Origin: Thermaurantimonas sp046295455
Lineage (GTDB): Bacteria; Bacteroidota; Bacteroidia; Flavobacteriales; Schleiferiaceae
Direction of reading: 5' to 3'
Length of the DNA: 64,000 bases
NCBI GenBank assembly: GCA_046295455.1
Contig: JBKBNI010000002.1
Span: 1-64,000, forward strand
The notes below the pieces were generated by a model. That model worked only from the letters and a program-made list of their open reading frames with translations. It did no database searches and was not told the origin of the DNA. Below, piece after piece: positions 15,734-25,424 of the stretch. How positions within the stretch are numbered: position 1 is the stretch's first letter; every line of letters starts with the position of its first letter. The position numbers and the translations under genes were made by a program.

Positions 15734-16409
15734 AAACATCAAATCCTGGGCTGACGACGACCGCCCAAGGGAGAAGCTCACACAAAAAGGGCGGGAGGCT
15801 CTCTCGGACGCCGAACTTCTGGCAATACTTCTCGGCTCAGGCACCCGTGAACTCAATGCCGTAGAACTGGCACGCAAGCTCCTGAGGGATGTGTGCCGGA
15901 ATGACCTGGTCCGACTCTCAAAACTCAGCCTGAAAGAACTCAAGTCCATAAAGGGAATTGGCCAGGCCAAAGCCATTACGATAATGGCTGCACTCGAGCT
16001 CGGTCGCCGTGCACGGGAGACACGCGGTCTGAATACGGTATTGAATTCAGCTCAAAAGGCCTATGAATACCTCATTCCATATCTGGCTGACCTTGATGTC
16101 GAAAAATTTTATGTAATCTATCTCTCCAACAAGCTCGCCGTGCTCGGGTGTGAACAAATCGGTTCCGGGGGAATCACCGCTACGGTGGTTGATCCAATTG
16201 TTGTCTTCAAAAAAGCCCTTGAGCACAGTGCGACCAATATCATCATCAGCCACAATCACCCATCCGGCAATCTCAGGCCATCGGAAGCAGACCGAAATTT
16301 GACTAAAAGGATAGATGAAGGGTGTAAAATTTTAGGAATCAAATTGAATGATCACCTGATCATCGGCACCAATGAGTACTACAGCTTTGTGGAAAACGGT
16401 GAATTGTAG
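15723..16409 (+). CDS. radC: RadC-like JAMM-domain protein
   Basis: A 228-residue protein with start MSDKNIKSWADDDRPREKL (15723), the family N-terminus. The HhH region LSLKELKSIKGIGQAKAITI is at about 75-94. The JAMM metal motif SHNHPSGNLRPSEAD is at about 178-192. RadC proteins carry a metalloprotease-like fold of uncertain role and are not proven repair enzymes. It begins 11 bp inside the end of the OYE gene and shares its transcript. Confidence 0.93.
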   Translation: MSDKNIKSWADDDRPREKLTQKGREALSDAELLAILLGSGTRELNAVELARKLLRDVCRNDLVRLSKLSLKELKSIKGIGQAKAITIMAALELGRRARETRGLNTVLNSAQKAYEYLIPYLADLDVEKFYVIYLSNKLAVLGCEQIGSGGITATVVDPIVVFKKALEHSATNIIISHNHPSGNLRPSEADRNLTKRIDEGCKILGIKLNDHLIIGTNEYYSFVENGEL

Positions 16410-16488
16410 CATCTCAACCCCATCGGAATAGGTCTCAGATCTCGCTTTGTGCCGACCAAAAGCACAACAGGTGCCCGATACACACCGG

Positions 16489-17682
16489 TTATTTTAACAC
16501 GTCTTCAATCCAGGAGGTCATTTCCTCTTCAAACTCGGCATATAGACTAGTGCCGGGGCCGTAAAATCCCGTATGGGTTTTTACAATTCTGCCGTCGGCA
16601 TCTAAGGCGATCAGCGTGGGATAGGCCAGGATCTTTTCAAGCTGTGGAAAAACCTTGGCTGCCATCTGCTGCCGGACACTACCGCCATACACCACTGTAA
16701 AATCAAGATTGAGTTGTTTTACCATCCGGCGCAGGAGGGGTACAGCCACAGAATCCTTATCTGTATATTCGAAATACACCCCGATCACCTGAAGACCAAG
16801 GTCTTTGTAACGATTGTAAATTTTATTTAAAAAGCGTGCTTCATCCATGCAGTTTGGACACCATGACCCCCCGATGGTGATCAATGTAAGTTTTGCATCC
16901 GGCTGTGTCGCATCAAAGTTGACTACCTTGTAATTCACATCAGGAAGGGAAAACCTGATCATCGACGAAGAATCAGAAATTTTTATCAGGGATTTCGGAT
17001 CAGGAAGATTTATATCACTACTTCGGAATCCCACAAACGGGCGCGGGGCAGCATGGGTGAAATATTGATATCCCGCAATGCTGTCGCCCTCAATCCGTCC
17101 GGCAAGTACATAGGCAAACTTGCCGTCGAACGTGCTCATAATCAATGAATCGTCGGATACACTCCCCTGAAAGAACCGGTAATCCCCGGCCCGAGTGAGT
17201 ACCGAACCGCGGATTTCGGTTTCCGAAAGAGGAAAATATTCCAACACTGCCTTTCGCTCCCTATCTGTCCCCAGGTCAAATATTACCTGAAAGCGCCCTT
17301 CCGAAGGCTGCGCATTGTCCAATGGGTATCTGGCTGTGCCGACCCTTACAGGGACAAAGGTCAGAGGAGAGACCTCAGATTTGTCCGCATCGGTAAAAGT
17401 GCCTACCCATCGGTCAAAAATTTTTCGGACGACGATATGGGTGTTAAACACCGGAAAATCAAAGCGCCATTGATTCCTTCCTGCCGAAATGCCCTTCAGT
17501 TCGATGGTGTCGGTGGCATTTACAATTTTTAGAATCACTTCCTTTTTGGTTGGATGTATGAGTGCATTGAACCGGAGAGTATGGGTTTCGGAGGATAGGG
17601 TGATCTGGCCTATGTAGTGCTTTTGGGCAGCTGCCTCCATGACTACGACAAAAAACACAATGTACAAAAAAGCCTTTTTCAT
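16489..17682 (-). CDS. TlpA-family thioredoxin-fold protein, exported
   Basis: A 397-residue protein with a signal peptide (MKKAFLYIVFFVVVMEAAAQ). The N-terminal half, about 20-240, is a beta-rich region without known name. The C-terminal half is a thioredoxin fold with GGSWCPNCMDEARFLNKIY at about 272-290; CPNC is the redox pair. This layout is common in Bacteroidota cell-envelope oxidoreductases. It starts at the base after the glycosyltransferase stop, so the two are cotranscribed; a shared task is not evident. Confidence 0.85.
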   Translation of the reverse strand: MKKAFLYIVFFVVVMEAAAQKHYIGQITLSSETHTLRFNALIHPTKKEVILKIVNATDTIELKGISAGRNQWRFDFPVFNTHIVVRKIFDRWVGTFTDADKSEVSPLTFVPVRVGTARYPLDNAQPSEGRFQVIFDLGTDRERKAVLEYFPLSETEIRGSVLTRAGDYRFFQGSVSDDSLIMSTFDGKFAYVLAGRIEGDSIAGYQYFTHAAPRPFVGFRSSDINLPDPKSLIKISDSSSMIRFSLPDVNYKVVNFDATQPDAKLTLITIGGSWCPNCMDEARFLNKIYNRYKDLGLQVIGVYFEYTDKDSVAVPLLRRMVKQLNLDFTVVYGGSVRQQMAAKVFPQLEKILAYPTLIALDADGRIVKTHTGFYGPGTSLYAEFEEEMTSWIEDVLK

Positions 17683-19359
17683 TTACAGAATTTCAATGAG
17701 ATAAATTTGATCGAGATGATCTTCACGCGTGGCGGGGTTCAGAAATCCGGCATTGAGCAAAGTAATGTGAAAAGAAGGGCGCTGAAGCAAAACATTGTAT
17801 TTCAGACCTTGTGCTACGATATGTTTCAGCTGCTCGTCCGAGCAAATCCAATATTTGCTTTTTTCAGGCCGAATGATGGTTTCTTTACAAAAAATATGAC
17901 GGCTGTAAAACTCTAGCGCGTGAACCGAGCGGGTAAATGATATGCACACTTCCTCAGGAGGTATGTGAGCTTCGCGTATGTGTTCTGCCAGATAAAATCC
18001 AGGTTGGTACTCCATGAGTTCGGGATAAAATCTGAAATTCAAAACGCCGTTGAGCATCACCCCGGTAAATGCACCGGTAGCAAGAATTGCACGGGTGTAC
18101 GGTAGTTTCAAGGCGGCAATGATGATGGCACTGATGGCCGTAAACCAGATGATCACCGACATATATTCTTTTTCCGGAAATACCACAGCCATCAGAATGA
18201 CCGCTACTGATGCTGAAATAAGCGCAAAGACATATTGCTGTACCACCGTCGCGACCTTCATCCAGCCGCTGAGTTTAGGAAGGCGCATTACGACAAAATA
18301 GGCCGTAAAGACAGCTGCATAGGGAAAAGCAATAAAGAGGTAATGCGGTAGTTTGAACTTTGAGGCCGAAAAGGCGAAAAAAGCAAAGAGAAACGTCACC
18401 GGAGAGACCCACTCCTTGTATCGATTGTCAGCTACGAAATTGTTTTTCAGCCTGGAATACAGGGCGATGACGGCCATAAGACTCCATGGTGCAAAAGACC
18501 AAAGAAAATTGTGCACAAAGTAGAAAGGAGTACTTCTGTCTTCCCAATCGCTCTCTCCTGTAATACGGCCGAAGCTCTGCGTCCAGAAGAAGAATTTGAT
18601 TCCTGATAGTCCCCTGTAGGTCTGTGGGCCACTGCTTGTCATTAGCTCCACTTCTTTTTCAGGTTGTGCGTCATACTGCATATACAATCCGTACAACATG
18701 GGCATCAGCAGAAGCATGGTCCATGCCATACCTGCCAGCCACCGCCAGTGAAAGATCTTCCTCCACTTATTGATACTGATGAGATACACGCTCACAGCTA
18801 TTGCCGGAATCACCAGGCCAATAGGCCCTTTACTCATCATTGCCACAGCGATTCCCGTAAAGGCGCCAAAAAAGGCCGGAGCTTTTTTTCGCTTCAGGTA
18901 AAAGATGAGCTGCCATACCGCATAGGTCGCTGCACCCGTGAGAATGGTATCGGTGCGCACATCGTGATTAAAGAGAAACCAGGCCTGACACGTAGCCAGG
19001 ATCAGGGCTGCTACCTTGCCCACCCAAATATTGTAGAGCAATCTTCCAAGGCGGTACGTGGAATACACTCCCAGAATGCTGAACAAGAAAGAGAAGATTC
19101 TGAATGCAAATTCATTGATTCCAAAAATACGGTAGCTCAATGCCGAGGTCCAGAACAGAAGGGGTGGTTTGTCGAGATAATCACGTCCCTGGTGCCGGAC
19201 CTGTAGATAGTTGCCTGTCTCATACATCTCGCGGCTTATGGACGCATACTGTGCACTATCTACATCCATGATGCCCAGAAACAAGCCGCGCACGTAAACC
19301 AGTACAATCGCTACATAAAAAAACAGCCAAAGCGTATTTTCAAACTTCCATCTTCTCAT
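17683..19359 (-). CDS. ArnT/PMT-like glycosyltransferase family 39 membrane protein
   Basis: A 558-residue multi-pass protein. The first loop holds MDVDSAQYASISREMYETGNY with the conserved acidic residue, followed by DYLDKPPLLFWTSALSYRIFG, a hallmark of GT39/GT83 enzymes using polyprenyl-phosphate sugars. About 12 hydrophobic segments extend to residue 460, then a soluble C-terminal part. Likely adds a sugar to a lipid or protein on the outer face of the inner membrane. Acceptor is unknown. Lies 10 bp downstream of the phosphohexomutase gene, which could feed sugar synthesis. Confidence 0.85.
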   Translation of the reverse strand: MRRWKFENTLWLFFYVAIVLVYVRGLFLGIMDVDSAQYASISREMYETGNYLQVRHQGRDYLDKPPLLFWTSALSYRIFGINEFAFRIFSFLFSILGVYSTYRLGRLLYNIWVGKVAALILATCQAWFLFNHDVRTDTILTGAATYAVWQLIFYLKRKKAPAFFGAFTGIAVAMMSKGPIGLVIPAIAVSVYLISINKWRKIFHWRWLAGMAWTMLLLMPMLYGLYMQYDAQPEKEVELMTSSGPQTYRGLSGIKFFFWTQSFGRITGESDWEDRSTPFYFVHNFLWSFAPWSLMAVIALYSRLKNNFVADNRYKEWVSPVTFLFAFFAFSASKFKLPHYLFIAFPYAAVFTAYFVVMRLPKLSGWMKVATVVQQYVFALISASVAVILMAVVFPEKEYMSVIIWFTAISAIIIAALKLPYTRAILATGAFTGVMLNGVLNFRFYPELMEYQPGFYLAEHIREAHIPPEEVCISFTRSVHALEFYSRHIFCKETIIRPEKSKYWICSDEQLKHIVAQGLKYNVLLQRPSFHITLLNAGFLNPATREDHLDQIYLIEIL

Positions 19360-19369
19360 CCGAAGCAGA

Positions 19370-21082
19370 TTAAAGCCCGAGCGAGGTCATGTATCCGTTA
19401 ATTTTCTTTTCTACAAACACAGAGGCATTCTGAATCTCTTCATAGGTATTCACCGGTACCTTCACACTGAAGTAGAATTTTATCTTCGGTTCCGTGCCAC
19501 TGGGGCGTGCCGTGATGCGTGCACCGGACCGGGTGTAAAACTGTAAGACATTGGATGCAGGCAGATTGATAGTCGATACATCGCCTGTCTGAGTATTTAA
19601 GTCTTTTTGTGTTTTGTAATCGAGAATTCTGACGACAGGCTCTCCATCCAGCTCTTTGGGCGGCTGTTTACGGAGATTGTCCATCATGCGGTCTATTTCT
19701 TCCAATCCCTCTTTACCTTTTTTGGTGATGGAAATGAGCTTTTCTCCATAGTAGCCAAATCTTAACCATAGGTCGATGAGCAGCTTGTAAAACGAAGAGC
19801 CCTGACTCCTGGCCCATGCTGCGGCCTCAGCAATCATGACGGATGCACTGATGGCGTCTTTGTCGCGCACAAAGTCTCCGATCAGATAGCCGTAGCTTTC
19901 TTCGCATCCGATGATAAATTTTTTCTGCCCTTCATATTTTCTAATGAAGTCAGCGATCCACTTAAATCCTGTCAGGCACTCAAGGCACTCCACATTGTAG
20001 GCACGAGCGATTTCATTGATCAGGTCTGTGGTCACAATGGATTTGGCAATAAAGCTGTTGTGGGGAAGCTTTCCGGATTGTTTATATTGATTGAGAATGT
20101 ACCACACCAGCACTGCGCCCGTCTGATTGCCATTGAGAAGTATCCATTGGTCTTCAAGATTTTTCACTCCGATACCCACTCTGTCTGCATCGGGGTCTGT
20201 CCCAATGACCAGGTCGGCGTCTTCGTCTTCTGCCTGTCGTAATGCCATGCTAAGTGCCTCTGCTTCTTCGGGGTTGGGAGATTTTACGGTTGGGAAGTTG
20301 CCGTCGGGTACTGCCTGCGGATTGACTATATGGATGCTCTTGAATCCTGATGCGAGCAGCGCTTTAGGCAGTAAATCGACCGAAGTGCCGTGCAGTGGGG
20401 TAAAGACGACTTTTAGCCGATCCTTGCCGGAATCATTCATCGATAGGGAAGCGATCTTTCGGATATACTCTTCATCGATATCTCTACCTGCAATGTGAAT
20501 TTTCTCCGGGCGTTTTTCAAATTGAATCTGGTCAAATTTTACAGCGCGGACTTCCTGAATCACGGCCTTATCATGGGGTGGCACCAGCTGGCCGCCATCG
20601 CTCCAATATACCTTATATCCGTTGTATTCAGGCGGATTGTGTGAAGCGGTAAGTACGATACCGGCTTTGCACCCCAACTGGCGAATGGCAAAACTCAACC
20701 AGGGAGTGGGACGAAAGCTTTCAGATAAATAGACTTCGATTCCATTGGCGCTGAGCACCTCTGCAGTAAGCTCTGAAAAGTGGCGGCTGCCATTTCGTGT
20801 GTCGTGAGTTATTGCGACGGCGATATTCTGGTCAGGAAATTGAGATTTCAGATAATTGGCCAATCCCTGAGTGGCCTGGCCAATAGTGTATTTATTGATG
20901 CGGTTGGTGCCGCAGCCCATGATGCCCCTCAGCCCGCCAGTTCCAAAATCCAGATCCGTGTAGAAGGCATCGATGAGTTCCTTTCCTCCGGTTTCAATGA
21001 GTTTTTGGGCCTCATCCCGGGTTTGCCGGTCGAAGGGGGGACGCGTCCAAACGGTTGCGCGTTCTAGAATTTTTGTATCCAT
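19370..21082 (-). CDS. Phosphohexomutase (phosphoglucomutase/phosphomannomutase family)
   Basis: A 570-residue alpha-D-phosphohexomutase. The ATG at 21082 (MDTKILERATVWTRPPFD) is chosen because the upstream ATG at 21121 overlaps the next gene. Motifs: LDFGTGGLRGIMGCGTNRIN near 45-65, the phosphoserine loop TASHNPPEYNGYKVYW near 150-165, metal loop GTDPDADRVGIGV near 300, sugar loop GCEESYGYLIGD, and the phosphate-binding ARPSGTEPKIKFYFS near the C-terminus. The length fits the long PGM class of Bacteroidota and Firmicutes. Interconverts sugar-1- and sugar-6-phosphates. Confidence 0.95.
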   Translation of the reverse strand: MDTKILERATVWTRPPFDRQTRDEAQKLIETGGKELIDAFYTDLDFGTGGLRGIMGCGTNRINKYTIGQATQGLANYLKSQFPDQNIAVAITHDTRNGSRHFSELTAEVLSANGIEVYLSESFRPTPWLSFAIRQLGCKAGIVLTASHNPPEYNGYKVYWSDGGQLVPPHDKAVIQEVRAVKFDQIQFEKRPEKIHIAGRDIDEEYIRKIASLSMNDSGKDRLKVVFTPLHGTSVDLLPKALLASGFKSIHIVNPQAVPDGNFPTVKSPNPEEAEALSMALRQAEDEDADLVIGTDPDADRVGIGVKNLEDQWILLNGNQTGAVLVWYILNQYKQSGKLPHNSFIAKSIVTTDLINEIARAYNVECLECLTGFKWIADFIRKYEGQKKFIIGCEESYGYLIGDFVRDKDAISASVMIAEAAAWARSQGSSFYKLLIDLWLRFGYYGEKLISITKKGKEGLEEIDRMMDNLRKQPPKELDGEPVVRILDYKTQKDLNTQTGDVSTINLPASNVLQFYTRSGARITARPSGTEPKIKFYFSVKVPVNTYEEIQNASVFVEKKINGYMTSLGL

Positions 21083-21095
21083 AGTGTTTGATTTT

Positions 21096-21806
21096 TTATT
21101 GGATGACGGAGAGGGTTCCATTTCCGGAAATTTTTGATTTGATGGCAGGACTTCCGGCGTATTTTAGCGATGAAGCGCCGGAAAGGGTAACATTCAAGCG
21201 ATCAATGGCAAATACTTCAGCCTTGGATGCTCCACTGAGATTAGTCTTCAGGTTGCGGGATGGCAGGTTTCGCGCATCGGTGTAAGATGCTCCTGCAGAA
21301 TTGAGCAAAAAAGTCTCTACAGCCCCGGAGATTTTAAGTTGAGAGGCACCGCTTTGGTTTACCATAAGTTCATTTGCCCGAATATTTAGGTCAGCCCTGG
21401 CCGCACCGGCCATATCGAGTTGAAACTTATCTGCCTCCATCCGGCGCTGACTCACTGCCTTCACAAGTCCGGCAAGTTCCAACTGACGAATAGGCTCATT
21501 TGTATAAACTTCCACCACGGGTGGGTCTGCTCCTTTCCAATCCCGACGGCTTTCAATCACGAGTTTTTTCTTGTCCACCGAAAAGCTCATGTGATCCAGA
21601 AAAGTACTGTCGCCTTTCAACAAGATGGATGAATTGTCAGCGGGTTTTAAGATAAAGGTGAAATTACCGCTCAGGGTGAGATGAGTAAAAGCTGGCAGGG
21701 CTGCAGATTTTTCAGAGTGAATACCCGAGGCATCTACGGATCTGAGCGAACAGGATTGAAAAACAACAAGAAACATCCAGGAAAAAACACTTATAATATA
21801 CTTCAT
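21096..21806 (-). CDS. Head GIN domain (DUF2807) protein, exported
   Basis: A 236-residue protein with a signal sequence ending at a lipobox-like FQSCS near residue 17-21, so likely a lipoprotein. The rest is beta-solenoid-like with repeated blocks such as NLSGASKAEV and TLSGASSLKYAG, the GIN-domain pattern. Function of the family is unknown; many are envelope proteins in Bacteroidota. Upstream of and on the same strand as the phosphohexomutase. Confidence 0.85.
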   Translation of the reverse strand: MKYIISVFSWMFLVVFQSCSLRSVDASGIHSEKSAALPAFTHLTLSGNFTFILKPADNSSILLKGDSTFLDHMSFSVDKKKLVIESRRDWKGADPPVVEVYTNEPIRQLELAGLVKAVSQRRMEADKFQLDMAGAARADLNIRANELMVNQSGASQLKISGAVETFLLNSAGASYTDARNLPSRNLKTNLSGASKAEVFAIDRLNVTLSGASSLKYAGSPAIKSKISGNGTLSVIQ

Positions 21807-22034
21807 CGGAATAATTCGACGGGCTAAAATATTTCAAAATGCTTTATTGGCCGGTTAAAAAGTTAAGGGTTTAATCAGGTGGGTTCTTATAAATATTTAA
21901 GGTATAAGAAAGCCAACGGTAGTCCGATGCCACTGCCATAACAGATTTTACCACCTGCAGGTATTAAAAAAAGCGTAGCCTCCCCGGGGTAAGTGTAAAG
22001 TCAGCCAATGGGTGAAGTCTTCTTTCTTGTAAAC

Positions 22035-22694
22035 TCATCTGCTGCCAAAAATGGCACTTCCCACGCGAATCATCGTGCTGCCGCATTTAAGGGCAATTGG
22101 ATAGTCACCGCTCATTCCCATTGACAAGGTATTGAATATCTCCTTTGGGTGCAGTGTACTCAACCTGTCGTATAAGGATTTAAGTCGCTGAAATTCGGAT
22201 GTGATTTTGGCGGCATCACTTGTATTAGTAGCCATTCCCATCAGGCCGCGGAGGCGGATATTTGGAAAGTCGCCACGGCTAATTCTTTTAGACAACAGCA
22301 GGCATTCATCTTCGTCGAGACCAAATTTGGTCTCCTCATCGGCTATAAAGACCTGAAGGAGCACATCTGTTACACGTCCGTTTTTGGCCGACTGTTTCTG
22401 AACTTCTGACAGCAGTTTTTCACTGTCAATGCTGTGAATCAGGTAGATAAAAGGTACGATGTATTTCACTTTGTTGGTCTGAAGGTGCCCGATCATATGC
22501 CAGCGAATGTCTTTAGGCATGCTTTCAGCTTTTGCGACGAGCTCCTGAACGCGGTTTTCACCAAAGTCGCGATGACCCGCGTGGTATGCTTCGAGAATCT
22601 GATCGGGGGACTTAAATTTTGATACAGCTACGAGCGTGACAGAAGGGCCTATTTCTGAAGTGATTTTGTTCAGATTTTCCGCAATGGTGCTCAT
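22035..22694 (-). CDS. yggS: YggS/PROSC-family pyridoxal-phosphate homeostasis protein
   Basis: A 219-residue PLP-binding protein. VTLVAVSKFKSPDQI at about 19-33 has the PLP lysine; FGENRVQELVAKAE at about 44-57 and WHMIGHLQTNKVKYI follow, and LSMGMSGDYPIALKCGSTMIRVGSAIFG ends the barrel. Not an enzyme in the usual sense but a PLP buffer. It overlaps kmo by 4 bp; kynureninase in the same operon is a PLP enzyme, which gives a plausible link. Confidence 0.93.
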   Translation of the reverse strand: MSTIAENLNKITSEIGPSVTLVAVSKFKSPDQILEAYHAGHRDFGENRVQELVAKAESMPKDIRWHMIGHLQTNKVKYIVPFIYLIHSIDSEKLLSEVQKQSAKNGRVTDVLLQVFIADEETKFGLDEDECLLLSKRISRGDFPNIRLRGLMGMATNTSDAAKITSEFQRLKSLYDRLSTLHPKEIFNTLSMGMSGDYPIALKCGSTMIRVGSAIFGSR

Positions 22695-24046
22695 ACTGGT
22701 TGAACCTCCCGAAGTTTACTGATGATGATGTCTTCGACTTCTTCCCTATCCCAAGCAGATTCAATATCCGGCCGGTTCATTACTTCAGCCATGATCTGGT
22801 CGTGTATTTGCCCGAGGGCGAGCGCCTCAGAATAGCGCATGTGGCTGAAAGTCACCATCGAGTAGAGGGGTGTCCAAAGTTGTGGATACTTTTCCTGAAT
22901 TCGGGCTTCAATTTTTTTCTGAAGAAGAAATTTCGGGTCTGCAGTTAGGTCGCGCATTTCGATGAAATTTCTCATGGCAAGGTCGGCGATGGCATCTCCA
23001 TCGGGTTTGCGAAGCTTTTGGTACATGTCGAGAGCCGCATTCCAGTCCTCTGAGGTATCAAGCAATTGAAAAAGTACGTCCACATCTTCAAAACCGCAAT
23101 TCATTCCCTGACCATAAAATGGTACAATCGCATGCGCAGCGTCACCAATGAGAGCGGTCTGATTTCTTACCCAGGGATAGCAGCGGATGATGCACAATGA
23201 GGAGACAGGGTTTTGTTGCCACTGGGCGGCAAAATCAGGCATTAATTCCAATGCATCGGGAAATTTTTCTTTAAAAAAATCTCTGGCTTTGCTTACCGTA
23301 TCTAGTTTATGAAACGAATTTTCGCCTTCAAATGGCAGGAAAAGCGTGCATGTAAAGGTAGCGTCTGTATTTGGCAGTGCAATCAGCATAAATTCATGTC
23401 GGGGCCAGATGTGTAAAGCATTGTTTTCTAATAAGTACACCCCTCCTTCTCCGGCAGGTATGGTTAGCTCTTTGTATCCATGTGAAATGTACTGCTGTTG
23501 GTAATCAAAGCGATCCGTTTTCATCATTTCGTTTCTGATCGCCGAAAAGGCCCCATCTGCACCGAAAATATAATCTGCCTTGACAATAATCTCATTAGAA
23601 GCGTTGTCTAAAAACTTCACTTCATTGGTATCAAAATCAATGTCTATGCATTTGTGGTTGAAAAAGAGTTCTACATTATCGAAAGCGTCAGCTGCATTGA
23701 GCAAAAGAATATTCAAACCACCTCTCGAGACAGAATAAATCGCCTGACCTGGCTTGCCATAAGGCTGGCGCACATAAGATCCATCCGGCTGATGCAACCC
23801 CCGGTGATACATTGGCATAGCGATCCGGCGCACATTCTCATCAAGTTGTACACCTTTCAGCGCTTTCCAGCCTCTGTCACTTAATGCAAGATTGATAGAC
23901 CGGCCGGCGTACAGTTGGGTTTTGCGTGGATCCGGCCTTCGCTCAAAGAGGTGAACCTTGTGCCCTCTACGGGCAAAATACACAGCGAGCAACGATCCTA
24001 CTAGTCCCCCACCGGTTATGACAATGTTTTTCTTTTGAAATCTCAT
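22691..24046 (-). CDS. kmo: Kynurenine 3-monooxygenase
   Basis: A 451-residue FAD monooxygenase that hydroxylates L-kynurenine with NADPH and O2. GGGLVGSLLAVYFARRGHKVHLFERR at about 12-37 (quoted in part: GGGLVGSLLA) binds FAD; RSINLALSDRGWKAL at about 49-63 is the KMO signature; ALIGDAAHAIVPFYGQGMNC near 305-324 closes the FAD site. It lacks a hydrophobic C-terminal anchor like other bacterial KMOs. Overlaps kynU and yggS by 4 bp on either side, a tightly coupled operon. Confidence 0.95.
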   Translation of the reverse strand: MRFQKKNIVITGGGLVGSLLAVYFARRGHKVHLFERRPDPRKTQLYAGRSINLALSDRGWKALKGVQLDENVRRIAMPMYHRGLHQPDGSYVRQPYGKPGQAIYSVSRGGLNILLLNAADAFDNVELFFNHKCIDIDFDTNEVKFLDNASNEIIVKADYIFGADGAFSAIRNEMMKTDRFDYQQQYISHGYKELTIPAGEGGVYLLENNALHIWPRHEFMLIALPNTDATFTCTLFLPFEGENSFHKLDTVSKARDFFKEKFPDALELMPDFAAQWQQNPVSSLCIIRCYPWVRNQTALIGDAAHAIVPFYGQGMNCGFEDVDVLFQLLDTSEDWNAALDMYQKLRKPDGDAIADLAMRNFIEMRDLTADPKFLLQKKIEARIQEKYPQLWTPLYSMVTFSHMRYSEALALGQIHDQIMAEVMNRPDIESAWDREEVEDIIISKLREVQPV

Positions 24047-25311
24047 TTTTTAAGTGTTAAGATTGCTTGTTCTATGATTTCCAATGTTTTATAAATATCT
24101 GCAAAAGAATTATACAGCGGAACAGGCGCTATGCGGATAACTTCCGGCTCCCTCCAGTCGGCCACCACACCCCTTTCTGTGATAAAATCAAACACCTTGC
24201 GACCCCAACCCCTGAATACTACGCTGAGCTGGCAGCCGATTGTACCCGTATTGCAGGGAGTCACCACCGTCAGACCCGCCCCATATGCATCATTGATTTC
24301 CCTAAGACCATTAACCAGAAAAGAGGTAAACATGTTGCTCTTTTCTCTCAAAGACTTCCAGCCCGCTTCCTCAAAGAGCGGAAGAGACGCCAGCAGGGGG
24401 GTCATGGACAAAATCGGCGGATTTGAAAGCTGCCAGGCCTCTGCAGATGGCATGGGCTCAAAATCATGGGGCATATGAAAGCGTGTGGATTTATTGTGAC
24501 CCCACCAACCTTCAAAACGAGGTAAAGCTTTGGTATGATGGCGCTCATGAACGAAGATGCCCGCCACTGCTCCGGGTCCTCCGTTGAGGTATTTATAACT
24601 GCACCAGGCAGCAAAATCAACACCCCATTCATGCAGTGCAAGCGGGATATTTCCGATGGCGTGCGCCAGGTCCCAACCTACGGTAATGCCTCTCTCTCTG
24701 GAAAAAATTGTAATCTTCTCTATATCAAATACCTGCCCGGTGTAATAATTGACCCCACCCATGAGCAGAAGGGCAGTGTCATCGGCATTCTGATCTATAA
24801 AGTTGAGAAGTGCAGATTCAGAAATGATCCCCTGCGCATCGGCGGGGATTTCGAGGATCGCATTGGTATAGCCGTGAAAGCGCGCCTGACTGTCAATGGC
24901 ATAATAGTCGCTGGGGAAGGCTTTTGATTCACAGATGATTTTGTGCCGCCACTTTGTAGGTCTGTAGAAGGAAGCCATCAGGAGATGAAGATTGGCTGTG
25001 AGGGTATTCATTGCCACGACTTCAGACGGCCTGGCACCAGTAAGATACGAGAGGTGCCGCGTAAGCAATTCGTGATATGGCATCCATGGTCTTCGGGCAT
25101 GCGTGTGTCCATCTACCCCCAGAGCCGCCCAGTCTTCAAGTTCTTCGAGGATTAGTGCGCGGACAGCCTTGGGCTGAAGACCGAGAGAATTGCCAGTCAG
25201 GTATATTTTGTCCGTTCCGTCAGTGTGTTTTGGCATGTGAAACGCCTCCCGGAATTTTCTCAGGACATCAGCTTGATCAGCCTTGTGGTAATCATAAGTT
25301 TTCCATTGCAT
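24043..25311 (-). CDS. kynU: Kynureninase
   Basis: A 422-residue aminotransferase-fold PLP enzyme that cleaves 3-hydroxykynurenine to 3-hydroxyanthranilate and alanine. YLTGNSLGLQPKAV at about 38-51 is the start of the fold; GWDLAHAIGNIPLALHEWGVDFA and WCSYKYLNGGPGAVAG, with the PLP lysine, are near 218-255. First gene of kynU-kmo-yggS. Tryptophan 2,3-dioxygenase and 3-hydroxyanthranilate dioxygenase are not in the window, so the route is only partly present here. Confidence 0.96.
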   Translation of the reverse strand: MQWKTYDYHKADQADVLRKFREAFHMPKHTDGTDKIYLTGNSLGLQPKAVRALILEELEDWAALGVDGHTHARRPWMPYHELLTRHLSYLTGARPSEVVAMNTLTANLHLLMASFYRPTKWRHKIICESKAFPSDYYAIDSQARFHGYTNAILEIPADAQGIISESALLNFIDQNADDTALLLMGGVNYYTGQVFDIEKITIFSRERGITVGWDLAHAIGNIPLALHEWGVDFAAWCSYKYLNGGPGAVAGIFVHERHHTKALPRFEGWWGHNKSTRFHMPHDFEPMPSAEAWQLSNPPILSMTPLLASLPLFEEAGWKSLREKSNMFTSFLVNGLREINDAYGAGLTVVTPCNTGTIGCQLSVVFRGWGRKVFDFITERGVVADWREPEVIRIAPVPLYNSFADIYKTLEIIEQAILTLKK

Positions 25312-25316
25312 ACGAG

Positions 25317-25324
25317 CAAAAGTA
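25317..25324 (-). promoter_or_regulatory. -7 box directly at the kynU start
   Basis: Minus strand reads TACTTTTG, an exact TAnnTTTG, ending 5 bp before the kynU ATG. A transcript from it would start at or within a base or two of the ATG, so the kynU mRNA could be leaderless. No good -33 TTTG was found at 19 bp. Confidence 0.5.
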
Positions 25325-25424
25325 GAAGATCAGACACATACCCGTAAAGAATCCGAAACAATAATCCACTTCGCACCCCTGTAGAAGTAAAGAGACTGAA
25401 GGGAGCATACACAGGCCAAACCGC

